This document shows, one piece after another, positions 1 to 8,058 of a stretch of DNA of 64,000 nt. Source of the DNA: Suilimivivens sp964614185 (GTDB lineage: Bacteria > Bacillota > Clostridia > Lachnospirales > Lachnospiraceae); the NCBI GenBank assembly GCA_964614185.1, contig CAZTKJ010000009.1, positions 7,290 through 71,289 of the forward strand. The letters run 5' to 3'. Position 1 is the first letter of the stretch; every line of letters begins with the position of its first letter. The notes under the pieces were generated by a model. It saw only the letters and a program-made list of their open reading frames with translations. It did no database searches and was not told where the DNA came from. The position numbers and the translations under genes are program-made.

Positions 1-67
1 TATTTCACCTAGCTATATTGGCACAACTTCTATTTTTCTATGTTAATCAAAAATATGCATTACAGCT

Positions 68-511
68 TCATTTATCTAACTTATCATCTTCGGGTAAACC
101 ATTTTCACCTTTTTTTACTTCTTGAATATTAACTATTTCAGCTTTCTCTTTGTTTGCTTCATTCTCTTTGTTTATTTCATTTATTTGTCGCCTTAGCTTT
201 TCTTTACTTTTATTGGATATAAACAAAACTGTAAAGCAAAGAATAAAAAAAGCTATGGTAATAAGTATAAGCAAGGGAGCATCAGCCTCTTCGTATGGCT
301 CAATAATATTTTCTTTTAAAATAAAGGATTTTATTGCTCCTACTATCATGGATATACCTTTTAGAACCCAACTAAAACTAGTTAAAAATGCTATAAGAAT
401 AATTAGTAACATTCCATATCGATAATTAATTTTCCCGGCATCAGTTTTAAGTTCTAGATTTTTTAACTGAACAATAAATTTATATACTGAATTATCTTTC
501 TTCACACACAT
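68..511 (-). CDS. Hypothetical two-helix membrane protein, prophage cargo gene 3
   Basis: I do not recognise this 147-residue protein. Hydrophobic stretches at about residues 33-60 and 80-99 predict two membrane segments. The last 45 residues are highly charged (Lys/Glu rich) and probably form a cytoplasmic helix. It is the last gene of a three-gene leftward set and overlaps the end of the preceding gene by 20 nt, so translation is probably coupled. Its base composition is much more AT-rich than the phage structural genes next door, which suggests separate acquisition. It lies downstream of the lysis genes, a usual place for lysogenic-conversion or defence genes. Function unknown. Confidence 0.65.
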   Translation of the reverse strand: MCVKKDNSVYKFIVQLKNLELKTDAGKINYRYGMLLIILIAFLTSFSWVLKGISMIVGAIKSFILKENIIEPYEEADAPLLILITIAFFILCFTVLFISNKSKEKLRRQINEINKENEANKEKAEIVNIQEVKKGENGLPEDDKLDK

Positions 512-920
512 ACCTTCTCCAACCTTTTATGGTAGCAATCGAAGTATGTAGTAATCCACATCCTCCAACTGCAGTAAAAATTAATATATGAAAATCAATC
601 ACTTTTACATTCGTTATTACTTGAAACGCAAAAATAGTTAATACTATTGCAATAATACATGCATTGATAACCAAACCTGTAATAATACCTGTTGGTAGAG
701 CTGACTGGAGTTTTGCCTTATTTATCATATTTTCATTCTCCATCTTGTTCAATTCTTCTTTCATTATATCATCAGTATCTTCCAACAGGTTTCTTTGAAC
801 CATTACTTTCATTTTATAAATAAACTCATATGTCATTTCTTCCATACTTGTCTTTTCTGTAAAATATTTTGCTTTATCAATTACTTTTTTTCTGTCGAAC
901 TCATAATCAACTTGTGGCAT
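492..920 (-). CDS. Hypothetical membrane protein, prophage cargo gene 2
   Basis: This 142-residue protein has no family I recognise. The first 85 residues are charged and helical. Two hydrophobic segments follow, at about residues 77-104 and 110-135, so it looks like a soluble N-terminal domain anchored by a hairpin in the membrane. It starts 14 nt downstream of the 171-residue gene and overlaps the 147-residue gene, which indicates one operon. Like its neighbours it is AT-rich. A membrane effector in a small defence or immunity set is possible but is only inference. Confidence 0.65.
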   Translation of the reverse strand: MPQVDYEFDRKKVIDKAKYFTEKTSMEEMTYEFIYKMKVMVQRNLLEDTDDIMKEELNKMENENMINKAKLQSALPTGIITGLVINACIIAIVLTIFAFQVITNVKVIDFHILIFTAVGGCGLLHTSIATIKGWRRYVCEER

Positions 921-934
921 ATTTTTTCCCCTAA

Positions 935-1450
935 TCAGTATTTAATAGCTTTTTGAATAGCAGCTATCGCATTTGTATATTTTTTTTCTAAATTCTCATT
1001 ATCTTTGATAATATCTGATATATCTAATGTCACTCTGTTAACATCCATCACTGACATAATAATCATAAAATAATTGTTTTGATATAAATAAAGAAATTTC
1101 AGTTCACAACCAACAATTTCTTCATCTGTTGAAGGTTCTTTTAAGAATGATGTAACAAACTCAAATGCACGTTCGTCTTCCACCTCAAGAATCATATTGA
1201 ATGACAAATAAATATCAATATTATATTTTCTTTTTTTAAAAAAAGGTATTATCACGCTATATACTTCTTGTAAAATCATAACTTTTTCTGCTTTTAAAAC
1301 GATAAGCTGATAATCTTTAGTAATAACCCAATTAAAATCAAAATTTTCTTTCAATTCGTCAAATACCTTTTTCAAAGAATCTTTATCTTTTTTTAAGAAT
1401 TCTTGTTTTAATTTTATTGTGAGTTCTTTAGTTGGTTTAGATAATTTCAT
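935..1450 (-). CDS. Hypothetical soluble protein, prophage cargo gene 1
   Basis: This is the first gene of the three-gene leftward cassette: 171 residues, no signal peptide, no membrane segment, and an alternating alpha/beta pattern. A purine-rich ribosome site (GGAGGAAAT) precedes the start. The stretch upstream carries the near-repeats GTATATCACTG (1464) and GTATATCAGTG (1488), which could be regulator sites. Its operon partners are two small membrane proteins, so it could be the cytosolic partner of a membrane complex. I cannot assign a family. Confidence 0.65.
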   Translation of the reverse strand: MKLSKPTKELTIKLKQEFLKKDKDSLKKVFDELKENFDFNWVITKDYQLIVLKAEKVMILQEVYSVIIPFFKKRKYNIDIYLSFNMILEVEDERAFEFVTSFLKEPSTDEEIVGCELKFLYLYQNNYFMIIMSVMDVNRVTLDISDIIKDNENLEKKYTNAIAAIQKAIKY

Positions 1451-1589
1451 ATTTCCTCCATTTGTATATCACTGGACTATTTGCATGGTATATCAGTGTT
1501 TAATAATTTTTACATTAACCTATCAATTTCCTACTATCGCTCATTTCATAATACTACATTGATTGTTTAAAGCTTAAATTAACTTTTAC

Positions 1590-1629
1590 TTAAAATTAAA
1601 AAGATATAGACCTTATTAATCTATATCTT
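1590..1629 (-). terminator. Intrinsic terminator between lysis genes and cargo cassette
   Basis: AAGATATAGA (1601-1610) and TCTATATCTT (1620-1629) form a perfect 10-bp stem. Read leftward it is followed by a T-rich tract (TTTAATTTT). It would stop phage late transcripts that pass the first terminator. Confidence 0.5.
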
Positions 1630-1911
1630 CTTAATTAAGCTTCTTTTATTCTTTTCATTGTGCTTCCCCTTTTATTTCAAAATAATAACACTTTATTAAA
1701 TATATATCATACTACATAATTATTTTCAATTTAATTTTACTATTTTTATTCATTTTTTACTTTTTATTATTTATTTTGTTTATTTTTGCATATATCAATT
1801 AATTGATAATCTTACTTTTTCTAAATAAAGGGTTTCGTTAATACACTCCTCTGTATTAGCTGTTCGCCCAGATATCTAAATGAAATAATATTCATAACTG
1901 CCTTACATTTA

Positions 1912-1994
1912 TCACAAAAAACCCCGGATTATGGGCAATCCACCAAAATCAGATTTTAACATCTAACTTTAAGACTTCTCATTTCTCCGGGGTT
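1912..1994 (-). terminator. Terminator of the lysis module, long loop
   Basis: AACCCCGGA (1920-1928) pairs perfectly with TCCGGGGTT (1986-1994). Read leftward the second arm runs straight into a T tract (1914-1921 as A on +). The loop of 57 nt is unusually long for a simple terminator. The remaining parts of the 1451-2047 gap hold only AT-rich sequence with no gene that I can see. Confidence 0.6.
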
Positions 1995-2026
1995 CTTGTT
2001 ATACTTTATTTAATTTTCCTTCTCAG

Positions 2027-2042
2027 GTTGCACCGGTGCAAC
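2027..2042. repeat. 16-bp palindrome, copy 1 of 3
   Basis: GTTGCACCGGTGCAAC is a perfect 16-bp palindrome, here outside any gene, 6 nt past the endolysin stop codon. The same 16-mer recurs at 24405 and 29406. Three exact copies in 37 kb cannot be chance, so it is probably a site bound by a phage protein. Confidence 0.8.
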
Positions 2043-2047
2043 TTTGG

Positions 2048-3256
2048 TTATTCTTCTTTGCATTTTTTTATCAGGGAAGTAACACCCATACTTTCAAGTC
2101 TGTTCTGCAGCTTTCTGGCATTGTTCAGGCTCTTGTATGCCCCTGCCTGCACGATCCATGAATATCCTTCCGGCGCTGTTTCATCCTCAACAGCATCATA
2201 CTGTGTTAGGACATACTTTTCAATATAGTCATGGATCAATGATTCTTCATATGTTTTTGAGGTAGCATATGGAAACTGCGCATTCTGCAGATACTGCACG
2301 GCAAGGATATAGTTTTCACAGCCAACAACATTCTTCCAGTTTGGCTCTGCCTGATTTCCCACTTTTCTTTCAGAAATATATGTATTATGGTCAATGATGG
2401 ACTGCTCCCAGCTGTCATACGCCCTCCATAATGCATTTTTATCTGTTCTGTAGCTGCCATCTGCATTCTGCTCTGTGGCATCTTTCACATAGATTCTGCC
2501 TGTCCATTCGTTTAATTTAATTCCAAACAGCGCATTAGCATTCTGTGCCAGTTCTGATGTACCGAATCCGGATTCTTTTACTGCCTGCGCTACCACAACA
2601 GAAGGAAGTACCAGGCGGCGGTCAATCCAGTCTTTCTGGGCAATTCTGCCGACAAACTCAATAAATTCTTCCTTCGTTGGATTATGGTTTTCTTCTGACG
2701 GTATCTGGACGGAAGGAAGAACAGCTTCTTTATAAATACCCTTATAGATTGCCTTTGCAATCCCTTCTGCACCGCCTGCCGCATTGTAGATATCTATGTC
2801 ATGCTGATTATCACAGAAGCATACTTCAATCAGCATAGATTTTGCCTTAGTCTTCCGGATAACATATAATCCGGATCCGGCTTTTACTCCACGGTTTGTA
2901 AAACCAATTTCCGCAAGGTTAGCACATACGTCCAAAGCATCCTGGTATTGCCTGCCCTCATAGGTAAATACTTCCGCTCCATGACCGGCATGTGATTCCG
3001 AAGCGTTGAAGTGGATAGAGATAAACCAGTCCAGATCCTGTCTGTTGGCCAGTGCCACTGCTGCTGCCAGATATTCGTTTTGTGTGCCTGCCTGGTCAAT
3101 GGTACAGTCAACCACTGTAACGCCTGCTGCCCGGAGCAGATTCATAAGTTTTTGCCCTACAAGCCTTGTATGTTCTGATTCTTTGATAATGCCAACGGCG
3201 CCATAACCGGCGCCGCTTTTTGTGTGACCGCAATTTATTCCTACTACCATTCTCAT
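2048..3256 (-). CDS. Endolysin: amidase_3 + glucosaminidase + SPOR domain
   Basis: This 402-residue lysin cuts host peptidoglycan at the end of the lytic cycle. Residues 3-175 are an N-acetylmuramoyl-L-alanine amidase of the Amidase_3 family: His11 in the GINCGHT strand, the SIHFNAS motif and the Glu in MLIEVCF fit the zinc and catalytic positions. Residues about 195-340 match the endo-beta-N-acetylglucosaminidase fold (AQAVKESGFGTSELAQNANA). The last 40 residues (SWIVQAGAYKSLNNARKL) are a SPOR repeat for binding glycan. It has no signal peptide and so relies on the holin. Its ATG overlaps the holin stop as ATGA; Met3 is an alternative start with better spacing from the AAGGGGG ribosome site. 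Confidence 0.93.
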   Translation of the reverse strand: MRMVVGINCGHTKSGAGYGAVGIIKESEHTRLVGQKLMNLLRAAGVTVVDCTIDQAGTQNEYLAAAVALANRQDLDWFISIHFNASESHAGHGAEVFTYEGRQYQDALDVCANLAEIGFTNRGVKAGSGLYVIRKTKAKSMLIEVCFCDNQHDIDIYNAAGGAEGIAKAIYKGIYKEAVLPSVQIPSEENHNPTKEEFIEFVGRIAQKDWIDRRLVLPSVVVAQAVKESGFGTSELAQNANALFGIKLNEWTGRIYVKDATEQNADGSYRTDKNALWRAYDSWEQSIIDHNTYISERKVGNQAEPNWKNVVGCENYILAVQYLQNAQFPYATSKTYEESLIHDYIEKYVLTQYDAVEDETAPEGYSWIVQAGAYKSLNNARKLQNRLESMGVTSLIKKCKEE

Positions 3257-3741
3257 TCCCCCTTGGATTCAATCTTGTCTTTAAGTACCGCTATATACTG
3301 CTTGAGCCATTCCGGAACAGGTGCGCCCATCCGGCCGGCATTCTCAATAATCGATAAGGCTTCATTCAGCAGGTACCATACTGCCACCATAAGGCCAAAG
3401 AAAGCCTTTAAGGTGATTTCAACTCCTATTTCAGATGATACATGCAGGATAACGTAATCTACCATCATGGCTACCGCGATCATGCACAAATAGCCTACCT
3501 TCTTGATGATCCCCTTAGCGCCTTTCTTGGAATTCCATCCGTAATCAGGATCCTCCGGATGATCAATTGCCTCTGTCTTGCTTGCCAGCATCCCTGTGAT
3601 GTAATCAATGGCCATTGCCAGCGCCAAGACTAAAAGGACATACAATAATACCCCTAATCTGGCAAATAACCAAGCTGCCGCTGCAGATACAATGCCTGCT
3701 GCCCATACTGTTACAATCTTTACTGCGTTTACTTTTTCCAT
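3253..3741 (-). CDS. Phage holin, phage_holin_4 / toxin-secretion holin family
   Basis: This 162-residue protein carries four hydrophobic segments (about 9-30, 32-50, 85-105, 108-130), with a conserved Asp-Tyr-Ile-Thr-Gly stretch after the second and a charged C-terminus. That fits the Holin_4 family, whose members form the membrane lesions that release endolysin. It sits directly upstream of the lysin with a 4-nt overlap, the standard Gram-positive lysis cassette. A terminator separates it from the tail-fibre gene, so it may also have its own promoter. Confidence 0.9.
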   Translation of the reverse strand: MEKVNAVKIVTVWAAGIVSAAAAWLFARLGVLLYVLLVLALAMAIDYITGMLASKTEAIDHPEDPDYGWNSKKGAKGIIKKVGYLCMIAVAMMVDYVILHVSSEIGVEITLKAFFGLMVAVWYLLNEALSIIENAGRMGAPVPEWLKQYIAVLKDKIESKGE

Positions 3742-3767
3742 ACTCTTTATCTCCTTTTCAATTTTTT

Positions 3768-3805
3768 TTAAAATAAAAGCCGGTAAGGATCCCTCCTTAT
3801 CGGCT
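3768..3805 (-). terminator. Terminator between tail genes and lysis cassette
   Basis: AGCCGGTAAGGA (3778-3789) pairs with TCCTTATCGGCT (3794-3805) through 12 bp with one wobble and a 4-nt loop. Read leftward it is followed by TTTTATTTT. This should end most tail-gene transcripts before the holin gene. Confidence 0.7.
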
Positions 3806-3830
3806 CTTAGGCTCTGTTACTGGTATTTAA

Positions 3831-5012
3831 TTAATCAAACGGCTTTACATCTACTTCTATTCTGTATCCTTTTACAGTAGATATCTTTACTCCCTGATCT
3901 GCTGTAGATACAGCTATTGTTCCATATGTATTTGAAAGTGCACCGGTATTTGCTGACAGCTTTCCGACAAACGCACCTGCATTATTATAATCAGAGAAAT
4001 AAACATACTGGTATATGGCGGCTAAGGCATTGCTGCTGATCGTATACGCTTTTAATGTATATATTCCGTTTTGATATATAATTGCACTATCTGCTGCTGT
4101 TGCACTTCCTATGGATACAGAATAGTTCTCCGGAAGATCCCAGCTCTGAACCTTAAGTTTTTTTGAAGAATCACGATATCCCTTGTGGTATATAAAGCTT
4201 CTTACTATTATTGCAAATTCACCAACAGGCTTCCGCTTTAGCCTTACTACCATGCCATCAAAAGCATAAGTGCCTGCTGTTGCATTTAATACCGTTTCTC
4301 CTTTCAATCCCGTCTCTTTTTCATATACTAAGGAATCACTTGTTTTAATACTCTCCGTTATTGATTTATTTTCTGCATTATTAAATTCAAGCTGATACCA
4401 TGCCCATTCAGAATTAAAATCTCTGTAGTTCTCTTCATCATAATATTTAGGGGTGATGTAGCACCACTGTCCTGAACCATATTCCTGCACTAATGCACCG
4501 CCAGTATTGTCTGCAAGGATATATCCATCGTTACAAAATCTCAGTGAATCTGCTTGAAATTCTCTGTAGAATTCATTAACAGCTTTAACAAGATTTTCTT
4601 TCGCATTTGTCTGCAAGTTATTCAGAACCCCGATTTGATTTTGAAGGTGCCCTGCTGCATCCTCTGACAGCTGTTCTTTCATATAATCAATCCATTCTAT
4701 CCATTTTAATTCCTGTTGCTCCTTAAAATCTTTGCTCTCTTCTTCCATCTGCAAAGTGAATTTTTCTTTCTGATCAGCAAAAAAATGCGTAAATACTTCG
4801 TATAAATCTGTACCATTTTCCAATGCCACCATGATTGCGTTAGTCGCACTATTCATAGCATTTACATCCTTGGCTCCAAAGAACGCCTCCTTCTTAACTG
4901 TATATTCAGTTACATCCCGAAATGATATTGTATCGTCATCATTCTTAATCGTTATGAACTTCTTTAATCCGGGCCATACAGCATCTTTATAATCTGTTCT
5001 TAATAATTCCAT
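3831..5012 (-). CDS. Putative tail fibre / receptor-binding protein
   Basis: This 393-residue protein lies at the distal end of the tail module, just before the holin, where siphoviruses carry their receptor-binding protein. Residues about 1-85 resemble the N-terminal attachment part of such proteins. Residues 85-165 are a charged helical region likely to form a trimeric coiled coil. The rest is rich in beta-strand, Tyr, Gly and Ser residues, as in fibre heads. I do not recognise a named family. It abuts the upstream gene with a 1-nt stop/start overlap. Confidence 0.65.
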   Translation of the reverse strand: MELLRTDYKDAVWPGLKKFITIKNDDDTISFRDVTEYTVKKEAFFGAKDVNAMNSATNAIMVALENGTDLYEVFTHFFADQKEKFTLQMEEESKDFKEQQELKWIEWIDYMKEQLSEDAAGHLQNQIGVLNNLQTNAKENLVKAVNEFYREFQADSLRFCNDGYILADNTGGALVQEYGSGQWCYITPKYYDEENYRDFNSEWAWYQLEFNNAENKSITESIKTSDSLVYEKETGLKGETVLNATAGTYAFDGMVVRLKRKPVGEFAIIVRSFIYHKGYRDSSKKLKVQSWDLPENYSVSIGSATAADSAIIYQNGIYTLKAYTISSNALAAIYQYVYFSDYNNAGAFVGKLSANTGALSNTYGTIAVSTADQGVKISTVKGYRIEVDVKPFD

Positions 5013-5413
5013 CAGAACTCCTCCTCATTCCCCAACATAAACATCATCTTTCTACGTCCGTAGTACTGGTTCTGCATCTGATCATGCATGTCTAAAACTG
5101 CACTTTCTATGTGATTCAGCTCCATAAAATTTATAAATGCTCCATTATCCTGGAAGACTGGAAACTCTCCGTAATCCTCTCCCCATGTTTTTATTGCAAT
5201 TTTTTTCAGATTTTCTTCTAATAGGTTGATTTCATCTGCATATGGGTAATCCTCTTCCGTCTTATCTTCTCCCATTTCTTCAATATCAAAGGATGGGTAT
5301 AGTATTGACGCTAACTCCTTTAGATAAATGAGATTTCCTTTTATACGGTTATAATCATTGCATGACACATCATCTGAAGCCTGCCAGTCAGTTTTCGGCT
5401 GCTGCCACATCAT
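5012..5413 (-). CDS. Hypothetical tail/baseplate protein
   Basis: A 133-residue acidic soluble protein between the large tail protein and the fibre gene, overlapping both by 1-4 nt. The N-terminal QPKTDWQASDDVSCNDYNRIKGN stretch (shown only in part: DDVSCNDYNRIKGN) resembles linker proteins often found with tail-tip genes in clostridial phages. It is probably a small baseplate or fibre-connector protein. The call rests mainly on gene order. Confidence 0.55.
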   Translation of the reverse strand: MMWQQPKTDWQASDDVSCNDYNRIKGNLIYLKELASILYPSFDIEEMGEDKTEEDYPYADEINLLEENLKKIAIKTWGEDYGEFPVFQDNGAFINFMELNHIESAVLDMHDQMQNQYYGRRKMMFMLGNEEEF

Positions 5414-7659
5414 TTTTTCCTCCTTGCCCTTAATTTCCCACTTAAACTACCAGTAAATTTTAAATCTGTCTCTTCCAGTCTTACCATAAGATCATCTATC
5501 ATCCGGCTTTCCAAATAAATCAGATCATTGCAGTCCAGTATCGGATCTCCTCTATATTCCAGCTCATATTCATTCTCTGCTGCATAATATTCCCCAACCC
5601 ATTCCACAAGGTCTGCGGCAGCACCCTCTGAGCTAATGAGAGGGTTATCCCATATTTTAATGCTGCCGGTATTATTTAGTTTTGTAGCAGTTAGCGTGGT
5701 TGAAATACCATACTCATAACCTTTTATGGTCAGTTCTATATCCGTAGGCTGCGCTGGAGGATCCGCAATACTTACTTTGCAGAAATATGAGCCTATCTGT
5801 TCAATTATGGCTCCACACTCAAACTCGGTATCACCTATCATGCAGCATACACTCAAATCATGTACTGCACTGTTAAAATTAAACTCATATGAGATAGGTG
5901 TTACTGGAAGAGTTATCTTTTCAGTCACAATATCCTTCTGCTCCGTTCCCCTTGTGTAAATAGTACGGATCACTCTCACCTCTTTCACCTTTTCCAGCTT
6001 TGTGCCGGTTGGTGTTTTCTTCAGATCATCATAGGTAAGCTTATAATCCGATTCTTTACCAAATTCTACTCTCTCTAAATGGATCCTGTTAAATGGCGCT
6101 GTTTTTGTAAATTCAATTTCTATTTTATCCACATCCACAAAGGCACAATTTACAACGGTATTCTTCTCCACATTTCTACTGCGATACGTACTTATTTTTT
6201 TGCCGTTATTATATGTCCTGACATAAAACTCCTCCGGCCATACTGATCCAAATACCATATTCATACTGAAAAAGGTGTATATGCTTTCCATGGAGAAAGT
6301 AAGCACCGGGTTTTCTATAAAAAATCCATTCTCATCACTTATAGCGGCACTTATATATCCTGCATCCATATAGTTCTGCCCTCTCGGCAAAAAATACTGC
6401 TTTCCATCTGCTTTAGTATAACTGCGTTCATAAGAAGCATACTCATTGCACTTTACTGTTTGCAGTATCGTTTCTATACTCCCATATTGTGCTATCTGAT
6501 TAGCTTCAGCTTTTATCTCCGGCACGTAGGAAGGTTTGATCATGATTACTCCATTGCGGCTTTGGGTAATTGTGCTCCTGCCTGCATTAGCTATAAGCTG
6601 CAAACATTCTTTATGCATTAATACTGGAAGCGGATTATATACAATACTATCCTTTAGATGTGGGTCTACCCAATATTTGTCATTAGGAACTCCAGCATCT
6701 TGAAACACATCAACAGCTAAATCATACAGGGAAATACCTTCCGGTCTGTATTCTCCCTTTTTATACTCATCCTGCATATATTCAAAAATATCTACTGCCT
6801 GAAATGTGGCCTGATTATCATTTGCATTCCAATCCCTCATGTAAAGAGTTCCGCCTTTCAGCCATTCTATTTCTCCGTTATTCAGGGTATAGCCATAATG
6901 TACCTCTAACTCCTGACCAGTGCTCATATATTGTATTGCACTGTCAGGATTGTCTACATTGTAATATTTATCCATATTTTCTATAGTTACATCAAAATCA
7001 ATTGCCGGCAGGCTCTCAGAAATTGGAGAAACAATACTTTTCAGGTTTGCACTTACTATTTTTTCATTATCAAGAACAATACCAATGCCAAAAGTGAGCA
7101 TTTCTATCCTGAATCTGGCGTTGCCTTTCAGCATCCTTATAGCTGTTATTCTCATATAGGTTGCATTGTTATACGTTTCCTCTGTCCTGTAAAGCGGAGT
7201 ATCATTTTCAATAACAGATATTTTTTCATCTGTTTCTACTATAAACTCTACCGGATACAGTTCTCCAAACTGTATGGTGAGACCTTTAATGTCCACAGGA
7301 TCTGTAGTATTAAATTTAATCAGCACGCTTGGATGGATTCCATTCCTGCAAAGTGCCTCTGTTACTATTCCGGCATTATAATAACTTACCCCGGGATGTC
7401 CTGCCCGGGGTAAAAAGTATTTTGCGCCATCTGCCTGCGTATATCCTCTCTCAAAAGTAGCGTATTTCTTACTTACGCTTTCATTATCAAGCGGCTTTTT
7501 CAAATCAGAAAAATATGTAAAACCATCAGGCTGTACAACAGCATTTCCCTGAGCATTCTGATTGATCAATCCTATATTGATTTTCATATAGGATTTATTT
7601 CTTGCAAGCTGTTTCATGGCCTTTTTGTATTCTGTGCTTACATACTGCATCTGCCTCAC
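5410..7659 (-). CDS. Large tail-tip protein with two duplicated beta-sandwich modules
   Basis: This 749-residue protein occupies the tail-hub or tail-associated position after the tape measure. It contains an internal duplication: residues about 65-200 and 405-535 share the order Y-A-(T/S)-(F/Y)-E-R-(G/S)-Y-T-x-A-D-G-x-x-Y-F-L-P-R, then FG-x-x-x-P-x-EF. Between them, residues 205-400 look like a hub domain (IDFDVTIENMDKYYNVD, then ATFQAVDIFEYM). The modules could bind glycans or join neighbouring subunits. It overlaps the next gene by 4 nt and follows the preceding gene directly. Confidence 0.7.
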   Translation of the reverse strand: MRQMQYVSTEYKKAMKQLARNKSYMKINIGLINQNAQGNAVVQPDGFTYFSDLKKPLDNESVSKKYATFERGYTQADGAKYFLPRAGHPGVSYYNAGIVTEALCRNGIHPSVLIKFNTTDPVDIKGLTIQFGELYPVEFIVETDEKISVIENDTPLYRTEETYNNATYMRITAIRMLKGNARFRIEMLTFGIGIVLDNEKIVSANLKSIVSPISESLPAIDFDVTIENMDKYYNVDNPDSAIQYMSTGQELEVHYGYTLNNGEIEWLKGGTLYMRDWNANDNQATFQAVDIFEYMQDEYKKGEYRPEGISLYDLAVDVFQDAGVPNDKYWVDPHLKDSIVYNPLPVLMHKECLQLIANAGRSTITQSRNGVIMIKPSYVPEIKAEANQIAQYGSIETILQTVKCNEYASYERSYTKADGKQYFLPRGQNYMDAGYISAAISDENGFFIENPVLTFSMESIYTFFSMNMVFGSVWPEEFYVRTYNNGKKISTYRSRNVEKNTVVNCAFVDVDKIEIEFTKTAPFNRIHLERVEFGKESDYKLTYDDLKKTPTGTKLEKVKEVRVIRTIYTRGTEQKDIVTEKITLPVTPISYEFNFNSAVHDLSVCCMIGDTEFECGAIIEQIGSYFCKVSIADPPAQPTDIELTIKGYEYGISTTLTATKLNNTGSIKIWDNPLISSEGAAADLVEWVGEYYAAENEYELEYRGDPILDCNDLIYLESRMIDDLMVRLEETDLKFTGSLSGKLRARRKK

Positions 7660-8043
7660 CTACATTTCTATAAAATTCAGAGAAACATCTTTATAAATTG
7701 GTTTTCCATCACTCCAGCCTTTGAAATATCTGATTGGAGTTTTCCTGTCTCCGGCATACATGGTGAGTGTTCCCTTCTGTCCTGTATCAGGGCAGAAATA
7801 TTGTACTGAAAGGCCAAACTTCTTTTTAATTGCCTTTCTTATCAGTAAATATTCCTCAACTTCCAATTTACTCCATTTACATTCCAACTTGTGAACATCC
7901 TCACGGATGATCTGAGAGATCATTATTCCATTTGCATTTCTTTCACTGTCTGAAATATCATAATCAGAAGCTATCATTTCCGAAGGATCCGGAAGTGAAA
8001 TGCCTTCCACTATTAGAATCCCTGTATTACTTCTTGCCGCCAT
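7660..8043 (-). CDS. Small distal tail protein, putative
   Basis: A 127-residue protein between the tape measure and the large tail-tip protein, the place of a distal-tail adaptor. The composition suggests a compact alpha/beta domain. It ends in a sequence typical of short tail proteins (KPIYKDVSLNFIEM). A DUF6711-type assignment came to mind but I cannot confirm it. The start has a good ribosome site (GGAGAA). Confidence 0.6.
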   Translation of the reverse strand: MAARSNTGILIVEGISLPDPSEMIASDYDISDSERNANGIMISQIIREDVHKLECKWSKLEVEEYLLIRKAIKKKFGLSVQYFCPDTGQKGTLTMYAGDRKTPIRYFKGWSDGKPIYKDVSLNFIEM

Positions 8044-8058
8044 GTAGTTCTCCTTCCT

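Noticed and set aside
1451..2047. Left prophage junction between cargo and lysin
   Set aside because: No M23 5' fragment on the + strand and no match to the right junction were seen; the three cargo genes are best taken as prophage.
2236..3111. Other-frame ORFs inside the lysin gene
   Set aside because: They overlap a clear two-domain enzyme and lack ribosome sites or protein-like features.
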